64,000 bases of DNA. Source: Panicum virgatum. Its lineage: Eukaryota; Streptophyta; Magnoliopsida; Poales; Poaceae. The notes under the pieces are model-generated. The model did no database searches. It worked only from the letters and a program-made list of their open reading frames with translations, and was not told where the DNA came from. This document shows positions 10,020-22,357 of the stretch, one piece after another. The position numbers and the translations under genes were made by a program. The DNA lies in assembly GCF_016808335.1 (NCBI RefSeq), contig NC_053153.1, positions 15,511,033 through 15,575,032 on the forward strand. The letters run 5' to 3'. The number at the start of each line of letters is the position of its first letter. Position 1 is the stretch's first letter.

Positions 10020-11072
10020 TCTCGTCTCTTACAGCTGCTACAGTGCGAGCGGCGACCAGGGGCGATTTCGAGTCTCCCCGTCGATTCGCCGTCGCCCTTG
10101 TCTCTGGCGCCCTCGCCGGCGTCGGAGGTCGAGGGGGTTGGTTGAATCGACGGAGGATTTGTATATACCCGTACTTATTAGGCTTTGGTTAATTAAGTTA
10201 GGGTTCTTCTCGCCCTCATGTTCACTGTCGTCTTCGGCGGCGCTGTCCTCTGTGGCGGCGGCTCGGTGGCCGTGCTCGGCCCAGGCGTCACCCGCTCCTG
10301 GCTTGAAGCCGCGTTCGTCCGTGGTGCACAGGTGCTATGCGACGGATGGGGCCGGGTGGCTGTTGTGGCTGGGACGGCGGCGTGCTCGTCCTGGGCGGTG
10401 AGGCAAGGGTTCTTCTTCCTGGGCTCCGTCTCCAGCGGGCGACGTCGTGGGCGTGCGGAGGACGACTCCGGCATCTACGGCGGCTTCCCCGACTTCGCTG
10501 GCGGCGACGGCACCAGTAAAGACTTCGGGCTCGCCGGATTTGGAGTTCTGGTACCTCTGGATCTGGTTGAGTCCGCCTTTTGTCCCTTCCTTTTCTTCGC
10601 CGGTAGTTTCTTCGATGCTTTTGCCAGTGTTGTTTTCACCGGATTTCTGTACCTCCAAGGAGTCTTCTTTTGGAGGTTTGTATCTACCGACTCGATGAAA
10701 CCGGGTTGGTTTCTGCCTACCACCTGCTTTGGTGCTTCAGCTCCCCTGCTGGGTGTTTCGTCGGCCGGCGTGCTGCGAATTCTGGCAGCCACTGGGGTGT
10801 TTGATTTCTCAAAGGCTGGCGATGCGATGGCCAATACCACTGGCCATCTTTGGAAGCCGGGGCGTTCAGTGCCAAGAAAGCATGTCGTGGATGTGCTATT
10901 CAAGACAGCGATTAAAAGTTACCATGGATTCCGGTCGTCGTGGCGAGGAACACCGGGAGATGGTTACAAGGACCTGAATGTATTTTTAATTTTTATCAAG
11001 GATGTCTTTGTATGAGCTGTAATCACCAAATCCTTAAATGAAATACTATCCCGGTTTTTCTCAAAAAAAAAA
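10020..11072 (+). mobile_element. Poly(A) retroposon of unknown family, copy A
   Basis: The GC-rich 5' part (CGTCGATTCGCCGTCG at about 10079, then TTGAATCGACGGAGGATTTG) and the 3' part (CACCGGGAGATGGTTACAAG, ending CTATCCCGGTTTTTCTC plus A-run) both have counterparts in the same order in a minus-strand segment at 55999-56890. The A-run ends near 11072. This layout suggests a LINE-derived or other non-autonomous retroposon. An open frame at 10218-11015 (265 codons) has no motif I recognise and no reverse transcriptase. The 5' boundary is approximate. Confidence 0.6.
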
Positions 11073-11842
11073 TTACGTAGTCATCACGACTTTTTTTTAC
11101 GGGTCGTTACTCCATGTTGTGATATTATGAGCTTATTACCAAGCTGCAATAGTTCTGGAAAATCGAAATAGGTAACTAACAAAAGGTAATGAGATCCTAC
11201 TTTCTTCTACCCACAAAATTAAGGGAACATATTGACGATGCGGTCACTTGTCAGCAAAATTACCTCCTCCCCCAGCATACAAGGAAGAAAATCAATTTGT
11301 ACCATAATTTCGCAGAAAAAACAATTGGTAACAAAATATACATAGGAAAAGAAAAATGAGAGAAAACAGGGAGGAGTGGGGGTAGTTCGTCCAATCCCAA
11401 GGCGCTGCGCGCGGGTCTCCCGCTCCAGAAAACCCCATACACTACTCCTCCAGGTCGCTCACATGACACAAAGGTCCCACCTTTCCGTGGACCCCAGACG
11501 CCATGTCCGGGGCGAGAACGGGGCCACGTGCGCCTAGCGCGGCGCGTCGTTTTCCCGTCCGCAACGGCTACTAAAGCCTCCTGCAGTGACCTAAAAGATG
11601 GGTTGGGTCGGCAGGCGACTGACACTCCCCCGTTGGGCTCGCGCGGCGCCGACTTCCCCACCTCCTCCCCTCTCGCCCACGAGCACAGCACGCGCCGCGC
11701 GGTGGTGGTTTCTCTCTCTCTCTCTCCTGCGACCAAATCTGCAGCGCGAGGGAGGGGGAGCCACGCACACTGAGGGCGGCCCTGCTCCTGCTCTGGTACC
11801 CGTCTGCGGGCGCTCGGTGGTCTCCCCAGCGATCCCGCAGCC
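11073..11842. other. Promoter and 5' UTR region of the VPS2 gene
   Basis: An AT-rich part precedes a GC-rich part. A pyrimidine patch (CT repeat, 11711-11727) lies about 120 bp before the ATG, common near grass transcription starts. No TATA box is obvious. Confidence 0.5.
11711..11727 (+). promoter_or_regulatory. Pyrimidine patch (CT repeat) in VPS2 5' region
   Basis: A run of TC dinucleotides directly upstream of the coding start. Such Y-patches are frequent in plant core promoters and 5' UTRs. The function here is inferred from position only. Confidence 0.4.
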
Positions 11843-14800
11843 ATGAACATCTTCAAGAAGAAGGTCGACCCCAAAGGTGCGCTTAATCGCCCTTGGATTC
11901 CCTTGCCCCGGCCTCGCGGGGGTGGGGGTTCTAGCGTGATGTTCGCCGAATTTGGGGGATTTTACCCGTCGATTTGGCGCGATCTGCTGTTGAGCTTCGG
12001 TGATTCGGGCCGCAAGTGGTCGTTCCTGCAGTTCGGAGGCGAGGCCTTCGATGGATTTCCGGCGGAAGGAGGGAGGGAGGGTTTTTGTTCAGTGATTTGG
12101 GTAGCCTCGTGGGGGTTAGGGTTTTAGGGCGGGCGGGTGGCTCGTGCATTTTTGCGGGGGAGGGAGGAACCAAGGGTTCGTGTTAGGGGGGCGTTGTGGA
12201 GGTTCTTCTCCCAAAATTCGTGGCGGGGAATGCGGATCACAAGCTTGGCCCGCTGAACTTACTGCTGCTGATGTGATGTTTATTTGTCGCTTGCAGAGGC
12301 TCTCAGGACCAGCAAACGTGAAATGGCGGTCGCCACACGGGGTGAGAACAATTTTCCCTCTCTATATATACTTTCGAATCAAGGGGTTGAAAGGTTTTTG
12401 CGAATTGTTATGGCACATTTGCCACACGCCCTGTGTTTTACTGAATCAGACACATTTGCACAATTACACGAATTTGGGACATAGGTGGGCATTTCATAAC
12501 TAGTTACAGACTTGCACAAATTTGATTCAGCTATCCTGTCATTCAGTTTCAAATAGAATGGAGCTTAGGCAGCAGCTGTTTAGTTTGTATTGCTCTCCAC
12601 TGATGCTAAAAGATCAGCAGTTGTTGCCACATTGGCTATTCGTCCTGTGTTATATTGGATCAGAACGGTACAAGTTCACGAATTTGGGACATTGGTGGAT
12701 ATTTTGATGCTTTCTCTTGTTTTAAGTTCACAAATTAGATTGCACAGCTGTTTAAGTTTCAAATTAGGTTACAGAATTCACAATACTGTTGGCAATGTGC
12801 CAATTATTCTGACAGTGATTCTCTATTTACATATTTTAGGAGTTGAGCGAGAGATTGGCTCCCTGCAAATGGAGGTATGCGGTACACTGTTCTGAAACAT
12901 ATAAATATAACTAGTACAATTTGAGCAGAGGGATGAGTATTGTTGTATTAAATTTGCCATTGTCTGTTAACTTCAAGATGCAATTTTTACTACTCAGTGC
13001 TGTGTTCTTAGAATGAGTCTTGCTGGTAGGTCCGATTGTTTGACACAATATAATGACTCCCGCCTACCAAGCTCTAGCCACAATCTAGAAGCAGAAGCCC
13101 GACTTCCTTGTGTCCTTATGCTAGCCTCCTCATGAGCTGAGAGTGCAAAAACAAATGTCTTCGGTCTAGAGGAGTGTGAATGTGTTATACAGTGTAGCTG
13201 TCTTGGGCATCTGTTTGTTATTAGTTAATTTCAACTTCCCCTAATATAGGAATTTTTTTATCAGTTTGGATGATACAATGGTAGGATATTTGTTCGTTGT
13301 CAATTCAGGCCCAGCAAAAGGCCCAACTATCTATGTGCAAATTAAATTGACCGGTTGGTGATGTCATAATGGTAATCATGGAGAAGAAGCTGGTTGCAGA
13401 GATAAAGAAGACTGCCAAGACTGGAAATGAGGTGAGTCTGAAGTTGTGGGAAATCTTTGGACCCCTATTTTCTTCATCCTATGTTCTGACAATAGATGAT
13501 CTGGATTTCTCAAGGCGGCAACCAAAATATTAGCTCGGCAACTTGTCAGGCTCAGGCAACAGATCCTCAATTTGCAAGGCTCACGGGCACAGATTCGTGG
13601 AGTAGCTACTCACACACAGGCATGGCTACCTTATGATTATTTTTCTTTAGAAAAAAGCTGTTCTGCTTGTGGACAAGACTAACTTGAGATTAACATATCC
13701 ATTCTTTATTCAGGCAATGTATGCAGGTACCTCAATCTCTGCTGGAATGAAAGGTGCAAGCAAAGCGATGGCAGCAATGAATAAGGTATGATGAAAGACA
13801 GCCATGTTAGCTGTTGTCCAGTATCATCCTCTTAAGAAAATCTGCTTGTGAACAATTGCTAGACTATCTTCTAAGTGAACTTCACTGCACATTTCAGCAA
13901 ATGGAGCCGGCGAAACAGATAAAGGTCATGAAAGAATTCCAGAAGCAATCAACTCAGTTGGACATGACGGTATTAACATTGACACTATGCTGGCTTGTTT
14001 ATTTTACTTCAAAGTTCAAAGCTGGAAGTCTTATGTCATATAATTCATGCTCAGTCTACTTATTTGCTATACGTATGGATGAATTAGAGCACTGCAAAAG
14101 CATTGTAAAACATATCCAATTCTATGTATGTGGTTTTGGTCCTGCATTCTGACCGATATGTCTCGTCACGTTTGCAAGCTCGTGACCACTGATGTAAAAC
14201 AGTTAGCTGTTCACAAGCTAGCAGAACCTCTTTGCATCCTAAAAGTATTTCCTTCTTCATGTCATTTACATTATTGGAACTTGCTAGTGTGCTAAACTAA
14301 TATAAAATATGATAGCAAGTGGTTAATCTTTTCTCAGAGGTAACTGAGTTCTGAATGCTATATCAGATGTTTGGTCCGGCATGTTTAAAGAATGTTTGTA
14401 GGCTTATAGCTGTCTCGCATTGAAATGACTGTTTCCATGCAGCTTGAAATGATGTCCGATGCCATTGATGAAACACTCGACAAAGATGAGGCGGAAGAGG
14501 AAACAGAAGAGCTTACAAACCAGGTAACCCAAAGTTTTCAGATACCAGCTTGTCAGGAATTCTGCTTTGATTTCCACTACACCATGGAATTCATCCATTG
14601 TATACTGGCTCACCTTGTCATCCACCCTCTGTCGGGTATGCAGGTCCTTGACGAGATCGGTGTCGATGTGGCTTCTCAGGTATGCTTTCTTTCAATACAT
14701 GGGTTGCAGATACTGAGTGTCTTAATTCTGACCCTACTGTTTCCAATACTTTCGTGAAAATGCAGCTTTCTTCGGCTCCTAAAGGTCGCATCGGAGCAAC

Positions 14801-15036
14801 TAACAAGAAAGTTGACAACAGCCAAGCACGGTATGCAAATGAAGTTACAACTGACAACACCATACTGTTCAAAATCTGGCCTTGCGTGCTAACCCCTTTC
14901 CCATTTAACCTTCCTAAACTAATTGTCGTACTGCAGAAATGCTGCGGCTCCTGCAAGAAACGTGGCGGCACCGCCAGAATCCTCTGCAGAAGTTGACGAT
15001 CTGGAGCGGCGATTGGCGTCTCTCCGCCGCATCTGA
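11843..15036 (+). CDS. VPS2: ESCRT-III subunit VPS2 (CHMP2), VPS2.2/2.3 type
   Basis: Eleven coding exons join to 693 nt (230 aa): 11843-11876, 12297-12341, 12840-12874, 13384-13431, 13515-13619, 13714-13785, 13898-13969, 14443-14523, 14644-14679, 14766-14830, 14937-15036. The protein starts MNIFKKKVDPKEALRTSKRE and has the basic Snf7 N-terminal helices (RQLVRLRQQILNLQGSRAQ). An acidic middle follows (DETLDKDEAEEETEELTNQ). The C-terminus DDLERRLASLRRI fits a MIM1 motif (LxxRLxxLR) that binds Vps4. The family works with VPS24 in multivesicular-body sorting at endosomes. Two splice sites are unusual: the donor after exon 5 is GC (CAG|GCATGG), and the only AG before exon 4 lacks a pyrimidine tract and yields MEKK, where I recall MEEKK in relatives. 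Confidence 0.93.
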
Positions 15037-16241
15037 GCCCGGAGCTGCTGAAGGAAGAACTTGTAATAGTAGCCGTTCATCTATATTTGTAAAGTTGTTT
15101 AGCGATGACATGATAATGATTGCCTGCTATGTTGTAGGGAAATATCAAACTGCACATGATGCGATTGAACCTACCTAGTCTCCTGTCTTTATGAGTCTGC
15201 GCACTGAACCTACCTAGGTGTGTGCCGACCACCGGACTGCCGCCGTAGTCGATTATTTGGGTCAGCAAGTTCGGTTTGTCTCACACGGGGGCCAGAAGAG
15301 TGCATAGCATAGCATTTTATCAAAAAAAAAAAATGAAGAAGAAGAAGAGATCATAGCATAAGTTTCCATTAGGGAGGCCAACAGCAGCGACAGTTTTTGT
15401 TCTTATGAGCACCAGAGCTCAGCACCGGAGCAACTGCCAACTACCATGGTTGACAAAGCAGCTGAGCAAGCCACCAACAGGGCCTTCCATGAGTGCAAGG
15501 TGCTCGACGGCTCCATGTCGTTGCTTGAATTTGTAAGTGTTCGTGTTCGAAGGGGGAAAAAAGAACTTCAAGCCCTCTCATCACCTGGAACAGCCGAAAA
15601 GCTCTGACTAGCTGACCTGACACATACCTGTTACACCTAAACTAGAAATAAAAATACAAATAACCAAAGCTTGTGCTGCGTAACAAAAAGCTGGATTGCA
15701 TGAGATATTGAGATGGTTTTCGCAGCACTAACACAGTTTTCAACTTCTTATATAATATTATGTAACAATAAGACGCATTCTCTTTTGTCCGAGAAATGAA
15801 CCATGGCTGCATAGTACGGTACGGGTCAATTGGTCATCGGAAATCTGCTAAAAAGGGAATGAACTACAAGGCAAAACCAAATGACCCCTGCCCTCCACAG
15901 AGCTCCTGCCTGAATCATAGTAAGAATGACACCAAAGCTTAACTTTCGTAGCTCGCCCCAAATTGCTAAACAGTTGATAGATGTGCAAATAGAAATTAGC
16001 TTAATTAATTTGAAAAATCAGTTCCTTCGTCATACACTATAATTCTATAAATGCCCCACCACGAGTTATATCATTCTCAGTGGTGGCACAACTCATCAGC
16101 CAAACTCCCCTACAACAGCGCACGCACCACTGCATGCTGTTTGATCACCTCTGGTCTTTCGTGCCATCACATAGGGACAAAAGCCCAGAATTGTGGTGCC
16201 CGATGGCTTCACGGTTGTTCATCTTCAGACCTCATGCACTG
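15037..16241. other. Intergenic between convergent VPS2 and RecA genes
   Basis: The stretch holds both 3' UTRs. An A-run followed by GAAGAAGAAG lies near 15320. No gene is recognised in the remainder. Confidence 0.45.
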
Positions 16242-19200
16242 CTATTGCTCATCATACACTTGTTCGTCTTCACTTGATGATGACTGCCCAAAAGCTAGTA
16301 GGCTCATATGTCTGGTTCCTTCTGGTATCATAGCTCTAACCACCTGCATGTTCATCAAGCATGTCTAAGGAATAGAACATGGACAAAGACGCCCACAAGC
16401 ACTCTAGAAAGAAAACTAATTGTTCATCAGGTAATTTATCCATGTACTAATTAATTTGACCTATTACCCAATTATAGTGACATCAAGGAAACAATAAAAG
16501 TGGGTCTGGTTATAGTTTTGGAGCATAGTTTGGAGGGTAAAATGAACCAAACGATAGTTTAGGGGGTTATCCGGACTTTGGCTATAGTTCAGGGGAGTAA
16601 TTTAAACTTTTCCCCTATTCAAAATACATGGCATGCCTAAATGCACATAACCTATCATGACATTAATTTCATTTAGTGCAATCATACAAATAACATATAT
16701 ATGATTGGAAGTTAGTATATCATCAGACCAACAATAGCCTTCAGTTTGAAATCCAAATCAGTGAGAACTGTGGATTCAAAAAATTTTAATTGTAGCACAC
16801 ATGCCAGAAAACCCAGGTATAATCCAGCAAACCTTCTCTATCTCATCGCTGATGGTTGGGTTCTCTCGGAGATACTGTAGTGCCTTTTCCCTGCCTTGGC
16901 CCAATCTGAATAATTTGTAAGCAAAGACATCACATATCAAAGCTACAACTGTACAATGAGATAATTTGCTTCTGACCAAAATATATGAAGATAATTTCAC
17001 AGTAGAATATAACTTAAAGCAGCACACCACAAAGCATCCTCATTGGCCACTGCTCATCACTTACACAAAGTGAGGTGCCGCGTGAAAACTCAGATCTTAT
17101 GTTACCTTATTATATTGTAAGTCACACGAAAACAAAGACTGCTAAAGGACAAGAAATCCATATGGAGGTCTTTCTGAGGGTCTCATACAGCAGCCTAAAT
17201 ATGTGAAATCACATTGAAATGGGACGGAGGAAGATAACTTGTCTAAGTAATCTTTCCTTCAAAACCAAATGACATAAAAAGATTTCTCTGATCAGAACTA
17301 TTTTTTTTATCCCTATCTTATGTATCCAAGGATTCAACTTTTCTAAAGCTCCTGGCCTACCTTATATCTTTGTAGCTGTACCATGAACCCTTCTTTGCAA
17401 CTACTTCCATCAGCTCAGCACAATCAAGAACACACCCCTGTCCAACACTTTCGTTTAGCATAAGGTACAGTGATAAAAAACTCAAAAATTACAAACTTAC
17501 CAATTTACTAACACCCTCCCCAAAAATGATTTCAAATTCAGCTTGCTTGTAGGGCCTAGAGACCTTGCAAAGAAAGGGAAAAAAGTTAATATCATGCCTA
17601 CTTATTGTCAATGATAATACAAAGCAAGAACTGGACATAGTTTTGACATACTTTGCTTTTCTGCACTCTGACACGAACCTTCACACCAATGTCTTCATCT
17701 CCCTTGGCCTTAGAAAAAGGAAAACAAGCATAAGAACCATTCCCACATTAACTTTCAGGAAAGATTAAATATAACATTATTGATCTCACAGATTTTATCT
17801 TCCCAATGGGCCGTATCTCAAGGCGAACGGATGCAAAAAATTTCAAAGCTATCCCTCCACTAGTGACTTCAGGATTCCCATAGAATACTCCAATCTATTG
17901 AATACCAAATTCATCAAATGAAAGAATAAAATGGAACTCAGCAATAGTCGAAAACCAATGCAACTGTATCACAGTATCAGCATCACACCTTGTATCTTAT
18001 TTGATTCAAGAATATAAGAGTACAGCCAGCCTTTGAGGCATTGCCTGACATCTTTCGCAGCGCTTGACTCATCAGACGAGCTTGTAGACCCATCTGCTGC
18101 ATTCCTATCTCACCCTAAAAAATAGATTGATTACATTGCCAATGCAACATTTCAAATAGAACCAGAGAAAGAAACATGGGAGAGGGAGGGAGGGAGGGAG
18201 GGAGGGAGGGAGGGAGGGATACTTCAATCTCTGCACGTGGAGTGAGCGCTGACACTGAATCAATACAGATGAGATCTATTGCTCCAGATCTGCACATACG
18301 GTCCGCAACTGACATAGAGTAAGAATATATTAGCAATTTTTTATGTAAACAAACACCCAGATCCAGTGACCTTTAAGGTTAACAAATGAAGCAACAAAGT
18401 CATAGTGACATAAAAAGTCCACAAACAAAACAAAGGAACAAAACATATAGAGGCCTATAATTCTCAAAATCCAAAATGCACTGCCATTTTATTTGAGAAA
18501 GAAATACCTATTCCTGAAAATTTCAACGTAGACTGTTTGGATGTTGTAGTTCTGAAAACTCATCGTATCAAAAACTGTGGTCTTATATAACAGAATGTAC
18601 AAATCCATTGTTTAGAGAGGAAAAAAGAAGTCCCGAGTGGCGTTGGTAAAACTCCAAAAAGAATACAATTTTAGCAATACCATAGTTTTCAAAACTACAG
18701 AATTTGTTGCACCCAAACACCTCTTAGCTTTCCAAAACCAGACTATTCTGCAAAACCATAATATTTTTTTAAAACTCCAAAAAGAGTCTGTATCCAAACA
18801 GGGCTACAAAATAATAAATTATTTGTGAATATAAAAGCATGTGTGCACACATATTTCTTAGAGCTACATACCAACATATAAATCTTTCAGCCTACCAGGT
18901 GATTGAAACACTGGACATATTCTAGTGATATTTGCACATATCAGAATACAGTAAATTTGTTTTTTTTTTGTAGTTTTCAAATCTAACTTACAGTTCTGTT
19001 TCATCTCAGAATGACAAAATAAAGTTCCATTGCAAAGATCTGGTAAAAGTTTCATACAGACCTCAACTGAACATGGGCTTAACAACAAAAAATTATTTCA
19101 CTATCAAACCATACCATCAAGATTCTCACATGTTAAAATTTAGATATTAGACCCTAGGGAAATAATGCCAGACCGAGATGAAGAGTATATATGAGAAGAA

Positions 19201-21307
19201 GACTCAGAGGATGAATACGAGCAAGAATTGTAGTGTAATATTAAAGTAGAAGGATGGATATTAAATAAAAGAAGTATTGCAGTCCATATGTGCAAAATGA
19301 TTACTTTCTAGTGCCATCTCTCCATTATCAGGTTGGCAGACAATCAGATTTTCAATATCCACCCCAAGAGCTTTTGAATAAGCTGGGTCAAAAGCATGCT
19401 CTGCATCGACAAGCATGGCATTTCCTCCTAGTTTCTGCATATTGAATATTGTATATCTTTTATTGTCATAATTGTTTATATATATCATAAAACATTTTCA
19501 TTAATGTAATATCGCAAAACACAAACCTGTACTTCAGCAATTGCATGCAGAGCAAGGGTTGTTTTTCCACTGCTTTCTGGACCATATACCTGCAAACTTT
19601 TACAAATCAAATCATTTAAAGACAGGAGGTCGGAACCCTAAACACACAGGCAAGATCACAACTTTCTGCAGAAATCAGCACAAGTGCTGACCCAAATATG
19701 CCTTGATCAAAGCAAGAATGAACTACACCATGTGGGTGTTAGTTGAGATAGGAGGAAGTATAGGATGAGAAAAATACCTCCACTACTCTTCCTTTTGGAA
19801 GGCCACCACCCAGAGCAAAATCTAGTGTTAAACAACCACTTGGAAACGTCTCACTGGGATGGTGACAGTAATAATCAGTATAGATATAAAAAGAACTTTA
19901 AGTGAAGGATTCAAGAAATTGGAGACATACACAAAAGCACCACCGGCACTGCCTAATCTTGTAACGCTTCCTTTTCCAAAAGAGTTGTTTATGTCACTCA
20001 TGGCTGCATCAAGAGCTTTTTGCTGCAGATGAAATCATGAATCAATGTTAATGAGAAACCAAGGCAAAAGTGTAATGCATCACATTCAAAAAGTAGAATA
20101 CTATTTCATGCAAATAAGTCATCCGTTCAAAAAAAAAAGGTCAAGTTATATGAGATGCCTAAATGCCTTCATGATTCAAGATAGATAAGATAAATGATGC
20201 TCTCTAAAACATCAGAACTCAAGGAAAGCAGGACAAACATCCAAACCATATGACAGCAATGGAGAACACAGTATATCTGACTGCAGTACTGTTTGGACTT
20301 TTTTTAAAACTAAATGTGAATTGCAGCAGAGAGTTGCCTCGTCAATGATGAAGACTAGTATAGTTCCAGATCGAACCAAAACCTATGGGTTGCAGCGTCT
20401 CACTTGATTCACATTATGTCATCACAGCTCCAGCAGGTCTATGGGTCCTGACTGCTGAGTGGCAATATTACAGTAAATGATTTTATCTACTTTGAGTACA
20501 CAGTGGCAGAACAAACTCAAAAAACTGGGGTTCACAGTGTTGATGTGGACTTAGCTTCTTCTACTCCAATGTGGTGTATCCATAGTGGGACTCGTTCCAT
20601 AATAAAATCAAATATGACCCAAGCTATATCTCTCTCTTACCCAAACCTAGGCATGCTGCTCTATGCCTCTATTCCCCCTCCTTTCCCTTGCATTGCATGT
20701 GAGGTGAGCTCATAGATATACAGGGTAAAGCTTGCTAATCCATCGTATGCATTTCATTTGATATGATCGTCAAATGCATTGTTTATCCGATGCCTCTTGT
20801 TCGTAATGACAGGACACGACACAAGAACCAGTAACAGAAATTCAACAAGCGCAGTGCCACTTCGTACACCACATGCTCGATACAATGGCAAACCACTCCA
20901 CCGCAGCGAACATTGTCGCCAGCCTTTACTTTTTTCCCCACCGCCGCGCCGCGCTCCGGGACGCGTCGGCGCGGAACACGACACGGAGCGTTTTCGCGGG
21001 CCGCGCCTCACCTGTTCGACCAAATGGCACCGAGAGGAAAGAGGAAGAAACGAAGGGCAAGTGGAGCAGCAGCGGAGTAGGCGGCGAGAGAGACTCTTAC
21101 GCGGTCGATGAGGCGAGGGTCGTCCTCTCCGGAGAGAGCTCCGTTCCCTCCGCCGGCGACGAACTCGCAGCGCAGCCGCCGGGCGCGCGCCGTGACGCCG
21201 CCTGCGGAGGCGCGCGGCGCGGGGCGTCTCCGGCGGATACGAGTTGAAATAGAGGAAGAGATACGGGATGAGGAGAAAGCGGCGGCGGCGGCGGTGGCCA
21301 TTGGCAT
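16242..21307 (-). CDS. RECA1: Chloroplast RecA recombinase (RECA1 type)
   Basis: Thirteen exons on the minus strand join to 1257 nt (418 aa): 21307-21101, 20022-19931, 19853-19778, 19589-19527, 19434-19305, 18308-18223, 18114-17989, 17894-17790, 17708-17652, 17563-17501, 17437-17361, 16905-16833, 16343-16242. The first ~60 residues are rich in Ser, Arg and Ala and look like a plastid transit peptide. The RecA core follows: [18 protein letters not shown], Walker [10 protein letters not shown], Walker B LICIDS, then the DNA-binding loop region ([20 protein letters not shown]). The end is acidic ([13 protein letters not shown]), as in Arabidopsis RECA1 from memory. It promotes strand exchange in plastid DNA repair. 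All junctions are GT-AG and keep frame. A MITE and a GGGA microsatellite lie in introns. Confidence 0.95.
18183..18219. repeat. (GGGA)n microsatellite in RECA1 intron
   Basis: About nine GGGA units lie just a few bases from the donor of the exon ending at 18223. On the transcribed strand this is a CCCT/TCCC tract. Confidence 0.9.
18528..18807. mobile_element. MITE inside a RECA1 intron
   Basis: The ends GTAGACTGTTTGGAT and (inverted) GTAGCCCTGTTTGGATA bound a 280-bp A/T-rich segment. Short repeated words (AAAACTCCAAAAAGA appears twice) occur inside. It lies in the intron between the exons ending 19305 and starting 18308. Confidence 0.6.
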
Positions 21308-22357
21308 GCGCGGCGCGGCGGCGAGCGCCCTGCTGTGTCAGCGGGAAGAGTGGAAATGGAGAAGAGCCGACCGAAGAAGCAACGCTTCACAAGGGGAAGC
21401 GAAGATAGTGGTGGCCGAACGCCGAACCCCAAGCCTTGAGATCCGTGCGACGGTCGGATGATGGAATCAATATGCGATCGTGGTGGATTTTCATGGACGT
21501 GACTCGAGTCTCGAGGTGTGACCTTACCTTAGCTCATTTGTTGTCGCTAATTCGCTATTGTTTCCATCTACATCCGCACTCTAAAATCTCAATCTGTCGT
21601 GCTTCGGGAATAATTCGATCTTACATATAATCTTACTACATATACATACAGGGTCAATAATTTTCACAATATAACGAGCGTCGAGCGATACTATATCCAT
21701 AACCCCTCTTCATTTATAGTCATAATTTTCACAATAGCCTATGGAGATGGCCCTGGATGCTGGGCCAGCCCAATAGCCTTTGGAGAGGCATAGGGCTGGA
21801 CTGGCTGCGCCATATGACTTACTCCATCCGTTTCATAATAATTACATTTTAATAAGTACATTTTTAGAGTTTAATATTTATTCTAAAATAAATATATATT
21901 TAAAAATTGGACAAACTAACTTTAATTATTTTTTTTACTTTTTCTTCTCTGGAGGTGCAATATATGATTATATCTTTATAGAGGTATATGTGTAATCTTA
22001 CAATAACATTGATATCTTCACTTAAACTCTAGAACTATGCTTATTTGCTTGATAGATACCTCCATAATTGTATAGTTTAAGTAGTTCTCTTAAATTTATA
22101 TTACAAACAAAATGAATGGTTTGAAAGAAAAAGAAGCAACAAGACCTTGGATATCTAGGCAACATAGAAGTTGTAGGCACAAAAACATGTCACGTAAAAT
22201 ACTTAGAGCATTGAACGTGCAACAAGCAAAAGGAGCTTCTTGTAGGGTCTCTGGTTGGTGAAAATCTAACTAACAATCATCTGGAACGGACTTCGTCAAG
22301 GTAAGTGCACATCTTATGTTGTTCTATGATCATCAGGACACCTAGAATGAGTTTATC
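21308..22357. other. RECA1 upstream region and intergenic DNA
   Basis: GC-rich DNA adjoins the RECA1 start, then AT-rich DNA. A solitary degenerate Stowaway-like end (ACTCCATCCGTTTCATAATA at about 21821) is present. No TATA box or gene is recognised. Confidence 0.45.

Noticed and set aside
10218..11015. 265-codon plus-strand frame as a gene
   Set aside because: It lies within a retroposon-like segment, has no recognisable domain, and its counterpart at 55999-56890 does not keep the frame.
18183..18219. CRISPR-like or satellite array
   Set aside because: It is a simple 4-bp microsatellite without spacers; no CRISPR array is expected or seen in this eukaryotic DNA.
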